A stretch of DNA of 41,697 bases from Trebonia sp036276115 (lineage in GTDB: Bacteria; Actinomycetota; Actinomycetes; Streptosporangiales; Streptosporangiaceae). Below are positions 26,361 through 34,236 of the stretch, piece after piece. A program made the translations under genes and the position numbers. Each line of letters opens with the position of its first letter. Within the stretch, counting starts at the first letter, position 1. The notes below the pieces were generated by a model, which saw nothing but the letters and a program-made list of their open reading frames with translations, searched no databases and was not told the DNA's origin. The DNA lies in assembly GCA_036276115.1 (NCBI GenBank), contig DATBEM010000210.1, positions 1 through 41,697 on the forward strand, written 5' to 3'.

Positions 26361-26588
26361 ATGCCAGCCGCTGCCTGGATGACCATCGTTGTCGCGGCCC
26401 TGATCATCGCGATCGCCGCCGTCGGCCTCTTGCGGGTCATCTTCCACCTGCGGGCCATCCGCGCCACGCTCGCCGCCGTTACCGGTGGGGTCGAGCTCGT
26501 GGACGCGCTCACCGCGACAGTCCCCGCCCGCCTCACGTCGGTGAACGCGAACCTGAAGCCCGTACGAGATTTTTGCGAGGGGATCTGA
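26361..26588 (+). CDS. Small single-pass membrane protein 2 of the cox cassette
   Basis: 75 residues; ATG 26361 has GATAGGAGGCGAAAC upstream. The N-terminal membrane helix is at ~7-28 (MTIVVAALIIAIAAVGLLRV), then an amphipathic helix HLRAIRATLAAVTGGVELVDAL. The end SVNANLKPVRDFCEG resembles part of protein 5. No known family is recognised. Its last 14 bases with TGA are repeated 65 bp downstream. Confidence 0.78.
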   Translation: MPAAAWMTIVVAALIIAIAAVGLLRVIFHLRAIRATLAAVTGGVELVDALTATVPARLTSVNANLKPVRDFCEGI

Positions 26589-26667
26589 TGTCGCATCTGC
26601 GTCCGGGACAGGGAAATCGGGGGTCTGGGGGCGTCCCCCGGGCGAGCAGGGCTGCGAGGGGATCTGA
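26575..26667. repeat. 14-bp direct repeat of a gene end around a GC-rich element
   Basis: GCGAGGGGATCTGA is found at 26575-26588 (end of membrane gene 2) and 26654-26667. Between them lies a hairpin-forming GC-rich stretch (GGGGG-CGT-CCCCC, near 26625-26638). This stretch resembles the element at 20115-20146. Confidence 0.8.
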
Positions 26668-26673
26668 GGTCAA

Positions 26674-26916
26674 GTGACTACTGACTGGGTTATCGGCTAC
26701 GTGATCGGCGGCGTCGTCGTGCTGGTGGTCGTCGCCCTCGTGGTGCCGATCATCATGCTCGCCAAGCAGGTCGGCGACGAGGCGCCCAAGATCAACGCGG
26801 CGCTGGAGGGGGCCGTGGTCAACACCGCCCCGCTGGCCGCGCTGCGGACCACGATCGAGCACGCCACCATCATCATCGCCGGCCTGGCGCGGGGCCGCGC
26901 CCGGCTGGGCGGGTAA
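26674..26916 (+). CDS. Small single-pass membrane protein 3 of the cox cassette
   Basis: 80 residues from GTG 26674; upstream TGAGGTCAA is a modest ribosome binding site. A long hydrophobic helix at ~6-30 (VIGYVIGGVVVLVVVALVVP) is followed by a helix with KQVGDEAPKINAALEGAVVN. Same plan as its neighbours; no family recognised. Confidence 0.72.
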   Translation: MTTDWVIGYVIGGVVVLVVVALVVPIIMLAKQVGDEAPKINAALEGAVVNTAPLAALRTTIEHATIIIAGLARGRARLGG

Positions 26917-26928
26917 GGGCAGGCAGGC

Positions 26929-27207
26929 ATGAACCCCACCGAGCACACCTTCTGGGTGGTCGCGATCATCGTCGGCTTCGTCGTCGTCCTGGCCGTCGCC
27001 GCCCTGCTCAGCACGCTCATCTACTTCATCAAGATCATCGACCGGCGCGTCGTCACCATCGGGGGGACCCTGACCGCCGCGAAGGCGAACACCGCCGAGT
27101 CCGTCCTGATCCCCCAGGTCGCCAAGGGCGTCGAGGCCGTCCTGGCCGAGGGCCTGCAGCATCACCTGTTCCTTGGCCGCGTCGTAGAGTCGGTGAAGTC
27201 GTCATGA
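26929..27207 (+). CDS. Small single-pass membrane protein 4 of the cox cassette
   Basis: 92 residues from ATG 26929, with AGGCAGGC just before it. The membrane helix is at ~8-32 (VVAIIVGFVVVLAVAALLST), then IDRRVVTIGGTLTAAKANTA and a longer helical tail. It overlaps gene 5 by 4 nt (ATGA), which indicates coupled translation. No family recognised. Confidence 0.78.
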   Translation: MNPTEHTFWVVAIIVGFVVVLAVAALLSTLIYFIKIIDRRVVTIGGTLTAAKANTAESVLIPQVAKGVEAVLAEGLQHHLFLGRVVESVKSS

Positions 27208-27566
27208 CCCTCCTGGTCGTCTTGTCCGTCCTCGTCATCGTGGCGCTGATCGCGGGGCTGGCCTGCTACCTCTACTGGGCGGGGACGCTGCTGGACCGCA
27301 TCGCCACCAACCTGGAGGGCGGGGCCGAGCTCGTGCGCGGCATCAAGGCCGACGCCGAGCTGATCGGCCCCGGCGTCGGGCACGTTAACCAGGCCGGCGG
27401 CGTCGTCGCGGGCGCCCTGCCGCTGCTGTACGGCATGGCCGAGCAGATCGTCCGGGGCGTGACCCCGGCCCCGCCCGCCCCGGAGGTCCCCGAGGTGGCC
27501 CGTCCCGCCTCCGGTACCCGCCGTTCGCGCCTGCTCCACGCGGTCGGCTACCCCCCGCAGGACTAA
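27204..27566 (+). CDS. Small single-pass membrane protein 5 of the cox cassette
   Basis: 120 residues, the longest of the five, starting inside the stop of gene 4. The membrane helix is at ~3-27 (LLVVLSVLVIVALIAGLACY), then an amphipathic helix LDRIATNLEGGAELVRGIKA and GPGVGHVNQAGGVVAGALPL. A Pro-rich basic tail ends the protein. The helix after the membrane segment resembles those of proteins 1 and 2, suggesting that the genes are distant paralogues. A hairpin follows the stop. Confidence 0.78.
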   Translation: MTLLVVLSVLVIVALIAGLACYLYWAGTLLDRIATNLEGGAELVRGIKADAELIGPGVGHVNQAGGVVAGALPLLYGMAEQIVRGVTPAPPAPEVPEVARPASGTRRSRLLHAVGYPPQD

Positions 27567-27575
27567 GGGCCCGCG

Positions 27576-27603
27576 GGCCGCCCCGGCTGACCACGGGGCG
27601 GCC
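27576..27603 (+). terminator. Hairpin terminator candidate after the cox cassette
   Basis: GGCCGCCCC (27576-27584), a 10-base loop, then GGGGCGGCC (27595-27603): a perfect 9-bp GC stem ten bases after the last cassette stop. There is no T run, as is common in high-GC actinobacteria. It would separate the cox transcript from kup. Confidence 0.6.
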
Positions 27604-27628
27604 GGGGCACGTTCTGTAGGGTGAGCCC

Positions 27629-29536
27629 GTGAGCAACAGGCACGCTAGTGGCCAGACCGCGCTCGCCCTCGGGGCGCTCGGCGTGGTGTTCGGGGACATC
27701 GGGACCAGCCCGCTGTACACGGTCCAGACGCTGTTCGACCCGACTGACCCGCACCCCGTGCGGGTCTCGTCCGACAGCGTCTACGGCGTTACCTCGCTGA
27801 TCTTCTGGTCCGGGATGATCATCGTCACCGTGACCTACGTGCTGCTGGTCATGCGGGCCGACAACGACGGCGAGGGCGGCATCATGGCCCTCATCACGCT
27901 GCTGCGGAAGATGGGCGACAGCGCGTCGCGGCGAGTGCGGCTGATCCTCGCGCTGCTCGGGGTGTTCGGCGCGTCGCTGTTCTTCGGCGATTCGATGATC
28001 ACGCCCGCCATCTCGGTCCTGTCGGCGGTCGAGGGCGCCGTGGTCGTCGCGCCGTCGATCGAGCACCTCGTGGTCCCCATCACCGCGCTCGTCATCGTCG
28101 TCTTGTTCACTTTTCAGCGGCTGGGCACCGGCTTGGTCGGCCGGCTGTTCGGCCCGGTCATGGCGCTGTGGTTCACCGTCATCGGCGCCCTCGGCATCCA
28201 CGGCATCATCGGCAACCCGGCGATCTTCCGGGCGCTGCTGCCGGCCTACGCCATCGGCTTCTTCATCTCGCACTTCACCACCGCCTTCTTCGCGCTCGCG
28301 GCCGTGGTGCTGGCCGTCACCGGGGCGGAGGCGCTGTACGCCGACATGGGGCACTTCGGGCGGCGGCCGATCACGGTGATGTGGCTGCTGCTGGTCTTCC
28401 CCGCCTGCACCCTCAGCTACCTGGGGCAGGGGGCCCTTGTCCTGCACGACCCGGCCGGCGCCGTCGCCAACCCGTTCTTCCTCCTGGTCCCGTCCTGGGG
28501 CCGCATCCCCATGGTCGTGCTGGCGACGCTGGCGACCGTGATCGCCTCGCAGGCGGTCATCTCGGGGGCGTACTCGGTCACCCAGCAGGCCGCCCAGCTC
28601 GGCTACCTGCCGCGGCTGCGCATCGTGCATACCTCCGAGGAGCGCATCGGCCAGATCTACGTGCCGTGGATCAACTGGGCACTGCTGGTGGCCGTGCTCG
28701 GCCTGATCTTCTTGTTCAAGAAGTCAACCTCGCTCGCCTACGCCTATGGCATGGCCGTGACCTGCACGATCACGATCACGACGTTGCTGTTCCTGTTCAT
28801 CGCCGCCCGCAAGTGGGGCAAGCCGCTGTGGCTGGTCGTGGGGGGCGGGGCGATCCTGCTCGTCGTGGACCTGATGTTCGTGGCGGTCAACCTGACCAAG
28901 ATCTCGCACGGTGCCTGGCTGCCGCTGCTCATCGGCATCGTGGTGTTCATCGTCCTCATCACCTGGCAGCGAGGGCGGGGGATCGTCACCCGGCTGCGCC
29001 AGCAGGAGGAGGGGACGCTGCCCGCCTTCATCGACGAGCTGCACCGCCAGAACCTGGTCCGGGTTCCCGGCACGGCCGTGTTCCTGAACCGCGGCAAGGA
29101 GACCACGCCGCTGGCCATGCGGGCGAACGCCTTGCACAACCACGTACTGCACCAGCACGTCATCATCATGTCGATCGAGACGGTCCCGGTGCCGCACGTC
29201 GCGCCGGACAACCGGATCGCCGACATCGACGACCTTGGCTACGCCGACGACGGGATCGTCTTCGTCACGGCGAAGTTCGGCTACGCGGACACGCCCGACG
29301 TGCCCGCGCTGCTCCCGCTGATCAGCCACGCCGAGATGAAGAGCCACCTGGCCGACGACGCCGAGGTCTCGTACTTCCTGTCCAAGCTCGACCTGCACCT
29401 GGGGGAGCAGCCCGGGCTGAGCCGGTGGCGCAAGCGGCTCTTCCTCGCCACGTCCCGGCTGACGGCCGACGCGGCCGAGTACTTCCAGCTGCCGCGTGAC
29501 CGCACGGTCATCATGGGCGCCCGCATCGACCTGTAG
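27629..29536 (+). CDS. kup: Kup-type potassium uptake protein
   Basis: 635 residues from GTG 27629 with TAGGGTGA upstream. The family start GALGVVFGDIGTSPLYTVQ is at ~16-34 and RADNDGEGGIMAL at ~86-98. About twelve membrane segments fill the first ~450 residues, followed by a cytoplasmic domain (FLNRGKETTPLAMRANALHN). It takes up K+ with protons. It converges with marR, with 8 bp between the stops. Nothing links it to CO metabolism except position. Confidence 0.95.
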   Translation: MSNRHASGQTALALGALGVVFGDIGTSPLYTVQTLFDPTDPHPVRVSSDSVYGVTSLIFWSGMIIVTVTYVLLVMRADNDGEGGIMALITLLRKMGDSASRRVRLILALLGVFGASLFFGDSMITPAISVLSAVEGAVVVAPSIEHLVVPITALVIVVLFTFQRLGTGLVGRLFGPVMALWFTVIGALGIHGIIGNPAIFRALLPAYAIGFFISHFTTAFFALAAVVLAVTGAEALYADMGHFGRRPITVMWLLLVFPACTLSYLGQGALVLHDPAGAVANPFFLLVPSWGRIPMVVLATLATVIASQAVISGAYSVTQQAAQLGYLPRLRIVHTSEERIGQIYVPWINWALLVAVLGLIFLFKKSTSLAYAYGMAVTCTITITTLLFLFIAARKWGKPLWLVVGGGAILLVVDLMFVAVNLTKISHGAWLPLLIGIVVFIVLITWQRGRGIVTRLRQQEEGTLPAFIDELHRQNLVRVPGTAVFLNRGKETTPLAMRANALHNHVLHQHVIIMSIETVPVPHVAPDNRIADIDDLGYADDGIVFVTAKFGYADTPDVPALLPLISHAEMKSHLADDAEVSYFLSKLDLHLGEQPGLSRWRKRLFLATSRLTADAAEYFQLPRDRTVIMGARIDL

Positions 29537-29544
29537 GGCGACCG

Positions 29545-29985
29545 CTAGATCCCTTCCGCGAGCCGCTCGATCAGGGGCGCCGCCTGGCGCAAGACGCGCA
29601 GCTCCTCGGCGGTGAACCCCGCCGCCAGGGCGGCCGCGAGCTGGCGGGTGCGGGCGGACCGCTTGTTGTGCAGGAGCTGGCGGCCCGCCTCGGTGAGGGA
29701 CAAGACGGTGCGCCGGCCGTCACCGGGGTCGGGGCTGCGGTTCACCAGCCCGCGGCGCTCCAGGCCGCTGACCGTCACCCCCATCGCCTGCGGGCTGATC
29801 TGCTCGGCCCGCGCGAGCTGGCTCGGGGTCGCCGGGCCTTCCCGGTCCAGGCGCGACAGCGCCGTCAGGTCCGGGGTCGTCAGGTCATCGCGGATCGGCA
29901 CCTGGCGCAGGCGGCGCATGAACGTCCCGATGCTGACCTGGAGCGCGGCGGCGACCTCGGCCGGGTCGGGTGACGTGCTTGGCAT
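29545..29985 (-). CDS. MarR-family transcriptional regulator
   Basis: 146 residues. The winged helix is visible as LTTPDLTALSRLDREGPATP, SQLARAEQISPQAMGVTVSG, then LERRGLVNRSPDPGDGRRTV with the wing DxRR. Members bind small ligands as dimers and usually repress a neighbouring gene. The upstream neighbour is the DUF222-HNH gene, divergent across an AT-rich 127-bp gap. The ligand is unknown. Confidence 0.92.
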   Translation of the reverse strand: MPSTSPDPAEVAAALQVSIGTFMRRLRQVPIRDDLTTPDLTALSRLDREGPATPSQLARAEQISPQAMGVTVSGLERRGLVNRSPDPGDGRRTVLSLTEAGRQLLHNKRSARTRQLAAALAAGFTAEELRVLRQAAPLIERLAEGI

Positions 29986-30039
29986 GCCGTCAATTTAGGT
30001 GAATAACCGAGGCCCGTGGGAGCGGAGCGCCCCCAGGCC

Positions 30040-30105
30040 TTGCCACCTGAGGTAGTAATTGATATTATATTCGCATGTGCTGATCTTCTGCTAGTAACCC
30101 TAGGA
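30040..30105 (+). promoter_or_regulatory. AT-rich promoter-like patch before the DUF222-HNH gene
   Basis: The stretch around 30052-30075 (GTAGTAATTGATATTATATT) is strikingly AT-rich for this genome and contains TATATT, a possible -10 box. The GGAG of the downstream gene is at 30103-30106. It may also serve the divergent marR gene. Confidence 0.45.
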
Positions 30106-30112
30106 GCTGGTT

Positions 30113-32518
30113 ATGGTGGCAGGCCTGTTCCCCGTGCGCGGGCAAGACCTCCCTCGCGGGCAAGCCCCCGTGCTCGAGCCGGGCGGCGCCGTGATCGATG
30201 TCCTGGGCACCGCGCGCCCGGCCTGGGGCGGCTGGCCGGCGGGTGGGCCATGCACAGGCGGGCTGGGGGCGGGTGACCCGTGCGCTGGGGAGCCGTGCGC
30301 GGGTGAGCTGAGCGCCGGGGAATTGGGCACCTGGGAACTCGGCGAGGGCGAGCCGGACGCCCGCGAGCGGGACGCGGGGTTCGGGCCGGATGGGCCAGCG
30401 GAGGCGATGGCTCCCGGGGCGGCGCTGGCCTGGCTCACCGAGGCGGTGATCGCGGCGGGCCTCGGGGACCTGTCGGACGCCGGGATCGTGGGCGTGGTGT
30501 CGGCCGCCCGCCGGCTACGGCGGCGGGCCGAGTGGCTCGAACTGCGGGCCACCCGCGAGTTCGCCCGGCGGCGGTGGGAGACCGGTCGGCAGGCGGCGAA
30601 GGACGCGGACGGCCGCTGGCGGTTCCCCAACAGCGACGCCGAGCAGGCGTCGGCCGAGTTGTCGTTCGAGCTAACCGAGGACCGGCGGGCATCGGAGGAC
30701 CGGATGGAGCTGTCACTGGCGCTGCGCGACCGGCTCCCGCGGCTGGATGCGCTGCTGGCCGAGGGGCGCCTGGATGAGCGGCGGTGCCAGGGCGTCCGCG
30801 ACGTGATCGACCCGCTGTCCGATGACGATGCCCGCGCGGTCGATGAGCTGCTGGCCCCGGACGCACCGGACCTGCGCTATAGCCAGCTCCTCAAGCGGGC
30901 GGCGAAACTCGCGCTGACGATTGATCCTGGTTCCGCTCGCGCGCGGAAGGAGCGCGCGACCCGGAGGAAGGCGCGGGTAGAGCGGTTTCCCGAGAAGTCC
31001 GGCAACTTCGCCCTCGCGGGCCGGGAGCTCCCCGTCGAGGAGGCCCTGGCGTCGGAGGCCCACATTCGTGACCTGGCGCGTCACCTGCGGGCGAACGGCG
31101 TCCCCGGCTCGCTCCGCGAGCTTGAGCTGCTGTGCTTCCTGGACCTGACCCAGGGCCGGGACCCCGCCGTCCGCGCGATCGTCCGCTCCGCCGATTGCCC
31201 GGCTGATTGCGCTGCCAGCCCGGCGGCGCCAGTCGGCCCGGACCCCAGCGCCGATGCTGGCGAGCCATCGAGGCCCAGCACCAGCGCGAGTTCCGGTGGA
31301 CAGTCAGGGAGCAATGCCGGCTTGAGGGGCGGCGGCCAGCCCGGGGCCAGTCGTGGCGGGTGGCCTGGCGGTCGGGGCGGGGACGGCGACGCAGCGAGAG
31401 CCGGCGGGCAGCCCGGGGACAGTGCCCGCGCGACGCCCGCCGGCGGCGGTGCGGTCTCGCCGCCCTGCGGGGACACGCGTGCTGAGCCGGAGTTCCAGTA
31501 CCGGGACTGGCGGGAAGAAGAGGGCTGGCGGCAGGATGAGTGGGATGACTACGAGCCTTCTGGGGTCGGTGATGGCATCGCTGATCGAGGTGGCGGCACA
31601 GGGGGCATAGGGGGCACAAGAGGCGCAGGGGGCACGGGGAAAGACGTCTCCCGGGTAAGCGAGCCTCCTGCGGTCGAGGGTGGGGCGTCCGGCCCGACGG
31701 GGGCGGTCTGGCCGCGCGGGCCGGGCGAGCGGGCACCGTTCCCCGCGAACATCAACCTCCTGGTCCCGGTGGGTACTGGCTGGGGCTGGTCATCGATGCC
31801 AGGGGAGGCCGGGCGGGACCTCATCGATCCCGAGACGCTGCGCGACATGATGCGGGCCGCGTCCCGGCATCCCCGCACGCGCTGGTGCGTGACGCTAGTC
31901 GATTCCGCCAGCCGCACCGCCGTCGCCCACGGCTGCGCGCCGGGCCAGCATTCCTGGGACCCGCCTCCGCCTGGGCTTGCTGGGGGCGCGGCGGGTACAG
32001 CCGTCCCGGATGGGGCCGGTGGCCTTGCGGCTGGCGACGGCGCTGCGGGCAGCGGGTGTACGGGCAACAGGGGTACGGGCGGCGCCGCCGACTGTGATCT
32101 TGGCCGGACTGGGGGTGAGGCCGGGCCGACGCCAGCGCAGCTTGCGCACCTCGCGGGGTTCCTCGAGCGGCTGAAGGCGGGGTTCCGGCCGATCACGCGG
32201 GGAGGGGCCGAGTACGGGTACCGGGAAGAGGGCTACCGGCCCAGTCGCCGGCTCGCTCACCTCATCCGGGCGCGCAACGCCACCTGCACGGCCCCTGGTT
32301 GCGGGGCCAGCGCCAGCTACGCCGACATTGACCACACCGTTGCGTGGCCCGCGGGCGAAACCGGGGAGCGCAACCTCGGTCCCCTCTGCCGCCAGCACCA
32401 CCGGCTCAAGCAGTCGCCCGGCTGGCAGCTTGAGCAACTGGAGCCGGGCGCGTTCCGCTGGACGACGCCGGCCGGGCGCGCCTACGAGACCCAGCCGACC
32501 AGGTACGACTTCCAGTGA
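30113..32518 (+). CDS. DUF222 protein with C-terminal HNH endonuclease domain
   Basis: 801 residues from ATG 30113 (GGAG six bases upstream). DUF222 covers about residues 100-345 (LRRRAEWLELRATREFARRR, then LTEDRRASEDRMELSLALRD). A long Gly/Ser/Arg low-complexity insert spans ~365-520. The HNH domain is at ~715-775: CTAPGCGASASYADIDHTVA and NLGPLCRQHHRLK, with the zinc Cys and the D-H...H-H nuclease residues intact. An N-terminal GAGDPCAGEPCAGEL repeat is also low complexity. The family (13E12-like) occurs in many copies in actinobacteria and behaves like a repetitive, possibly mobile, element. Its function is unproven. Confidence 0.9.
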   Translation: MVAGLFPVRGQDLPRGQAPVLEPGGAVIDVLGTARPAWGGWPAGGPCTGGLGAGDPCAGEPCAGELSAGELGTWELGEGEPDARERDAGFGPDGPAEAMAPGAALAWLTEAVIAAGLGDLSDAGIVGVVSAARRLRRRAEWLELRATREFARRRWETGRQAAKDADGRWRFPNSDAEQASAELSFELTEDRRASEDRMELSLALRDRLPRLDALLAEGRLDERRCQGVRDVIDPLSDDDARAVDELLAPDAPDLRYSQLLKRAAKLALTIDPGSARARKERATRRKARVERFPEKSGNFALAGRELPVEEALASEAHIRDLARHLRANGVPGSLRELELLCFLDLTQGRDPAVRAIVRSADCPADCAASPAAPVGPDPSADAGEPSRPSTSASSGGQSGSNAGLRGGGQPGASRGGWPGGRGGDGDAARAGGQPGDSARATPAGGGAVSPPCGDTRAEPEFQYRDWREEEGWRQDEWDDYEPSGVGDGIADRGGGTGGIGGTRGAGGTGKDVSRVSEPPAVEGGASGPTGAVWPRGPGERAPFPANINLLVPVGTGWGWSSMPGEAGRDLIDPETLRDMMRAASRHPRTRWCVTLVDSASRTAVAHGCAPGQHSWDPPPPGLAGGAAGTAVPDGAGGLAAGDGAAGSGCTGNRGTGGAADCDLGRTGGEAGPTPAQLAHLAGFLERLKAGFRPITRGGAEYGYREEGYRPSRRLAHLIRARNATCTAPGCGASASYADIDHTVAWPAGETGERNLGPLCRQHHRLKQSPGWQLEQLEPGAFRWTTPAGRAYETQPTRYDFQ

Positions 32519-32565
32519 CCGGCATGGCCGCTAGTCGCGCGGCGGGACGCCGGGCCCCCTGCCCG

Positions 32566-32952
32566 CTAGCTTCCCTCCCCGATCCACTCCGGCTTCCAGG
32601 TGTTGGAGTACTGCTCGGCGTTGCAACTGGGGCGGTAGGTCGCGATCAGTTCGCGGGTTATCTGCTCCCGGTGGCCCGCGGTGCCGCCGGGCACCTCGTA
32701 CACGCTGATGTACAGCTTCCACTTCGAGCCCGCGCGCTTGATCCAGGACGGCGCCGCCGGGTGCTTGAACGGGAACCGTTCCCGGGCCAGGTCGTCAGCC
32801 GAGCCGACGAAGATCACCGCGTGCTGCTCCCGGGCCGGGTCAGGCTTGCAGGTGATCGCGTACACGGCGGCGATGCCGGCCGGCGGGGTCCAGCCCCCCA
32901 GCAGGCGCGGTCCCTCGAACGGGTATCCGGCCAGCGTGCCCAGCCGTATCAA
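32566..32952 (-). CDS. GIY-YIG-like small protein of unknown function
   Basis: 128 residues from TTG 32952, with GAGGGGGAT upstream. The N-terminal LAGYPFEGPRLLGGWTPPAG resembles conserved hypothetical proteins I recall from Streptomyces. AVYAITCK, then AVIFVGSADDLARERF and HREQITRELIATYRPSCN, follow the order of a GIY-YIG fold: AVY for GIY, FVG for YIG, then Arg and Glu at catalytic-like positions. The motifs are degenerate, so nuclease activity is doubtful. It converges with the DUF222-HNH gene, 47 bp apart. Confidence 0.72.
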   Translation of the reverse strand: MIRLGTLAGYPFEGPRLLGGWTPPAGIAAVYAITCKPDPAREQHAVIFVGSADDLARERFPFKHPAAPSWIKRAGSKWKLYISVYEVPGGTAGHREQITRELIATYRPSCNAEQYSNTWKPEWIGEGS

Positions 32953-33000
32953 CGGCGATCCCCCTCTGGTGCGGCGCGGCCGTCGACACCGCGACGGCCG

Positions 33001-34236
33001 TCAGTTCAGTGCGGGCAGCGCCGCCGCGAGCTCTTGCAGGCTGGCCAGGTCATGCCCGGACAGCAGCAGGTCCACGTGCGGCGCTGCCACCATCATGCCC
33101 ACCGAGGAGGGGCGGAATTCCCGGTTATCGCCCTTATGCGGGTTCAGCCACACGATCCGGTGCGCCAGCCGGGCCAGCCGGGCCATGCTCGATGCGAGCA
33201 GTTCCGGGTCCCCCCGGTCCAGTCCGTCGGAGCAGATCACGACGACCGCGCCCCGGCACAGCCCGCCCCGCCCCCACCGGCGCAGGAACGCGTCTACCGA
33301 CGAGCCGATCCGCGTCCCCCCGTCCCAGTCCAGGACGGAGGCGCCCGCCTCGCGGAGCGCCACGTCAACCCGGCGCGTGCGCAGCTGCCGGGTGATCCGC
33401 GCGATCCTAGTCCCGAAGCAGAACACCTCCACCCGGGCGCCGGAATGCCGGGCGGTGTGCGCGAACTGCAGCAGGTGGCGCGAGTAATCGGCCATCGAGC
33501 CGGACACGTCGAGGATGAGGACCAGCGGCCGCGGCTTGTCCTTGCGCTGGCGGTACCGCAGCGGGCTGGGCAGGGGAGTGAGGCGCGCCTCAGTGCGGAT
33601 GGTCCGGCGGAGGTCGGGAACGCGGCCCTTGCGGGCCGGGCGGGTGCGCCGGGTGCGCCGCCGAGGGGGGGTGAGGCGCATGGTCCGCATGATCCGGCGA
33701 AGCGTCGCCAGCTCCTCCGGAGTGCACCCGGCGAACGCGCGGTGCTTCAGCGCCGCCACGCTTGACGCCATCAGCCCGAGGCTCTGCTGCTCGTCCCGGG
33801 CATCGCCCTCCTGCCCAGGATCGGTGGCGATCATGGCGAGCGAGGCGACCGCTTCGGCCTGCGCGGCCGGGCTCAGCTTGAGGGTGTCCCGGGCGGCCGA
33901 GCCCTCGTCGAGGAAGTAGGCGCGAAAGGCGCGGTCGTAGGGCGGGATGTCTTCCCGGCGGCTGGCGAGCGTGGCCCGCCCTGCCCAGTACAGGTCGAGC
34001 AGGTCGGCCGGGTCCAGGGTCGCCGCCGCCGCCACGTAGGTCAGCACGTCGCCCGTGCCCACCACGAGGCCCTGCTCTCGCAACACGTGCGCGAACCCGA
34101 CCAGGACTTGGGTGAAGTCGCCGGGCTTGGTTCCCGCGGGTTGGGTTCCCGCGGGGTCGGTTTTCAGGGGCGCGGTTTTCAAGGGCACAGGGCCGTCGGG
34201 CCCCGGGCTCCGGCCTGCGACCGGGGCGTCAGGCAC
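33001..34236 (-). CDS. coxE: CoxE-like VWA-domain protein
   Basis: 411 residues from GTG 34236, overlapping the coxD stop by 8 nt. The N-terminal part (FTQVLVGFAHVLREQGLVVG, RDIPPYDRAF-like region) and the VWA domain belong to the CoxE group. The MIDAS metal site DVSGSM is at 243-248, with Thr in GGTRIG and Asp in CSDGLDRGD completing it. CoxE works with the AAA+ protein CoxD in maturing the Mo-S-Cu site of CODH. A basic linker (RRRTRRTRPARKGR) joins the halves. Together with coxD it is the natural partner of the cox genes 7 kb to the left. Confidence 0.9.
   Translation of the reverse strand: MPDAPVAGRSPGPDGPVPLKTAPLKTDPAGTQPAGTKPGDFTQVLVGFAHVLREQGLVVGTGDVLTYVAAAATLDPADLLDLYWAGRATLASRREDIPPYDRAFRAYFLDEGSAARDTLKLSPAAQAEAVASLAMIATDPGQEGDARDEQQSLGLMASSVAALKHRAFAGCTPEELATLRRIMRTMRLTPPRRRTRRTRPARKGRVPDLRRTIRTEARLTPLPSPLRYRQRKDKPRPLVLILDVSGSMADYSRHLLQFAHTARHSGARVEVFCFGTRIARITRQLRTRRVDVALREAGASVLDWDGGTRIGSSVDAFLRRWGRGGLCRGAVVVICSDGLDRGDPELLASSMARLARLAHRIVWLNPHKGDNREFRPSSVGMMVAAPHVDLLLSGHDLASLQELAAALPALN

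Noticed and set aside
32515..33765. A 416-codon plus-strand frame opposite the GIY-YIG-like and coxE genes
   Set aside because: Antisense shadow with proline- and arginine-rich composition and no motif.
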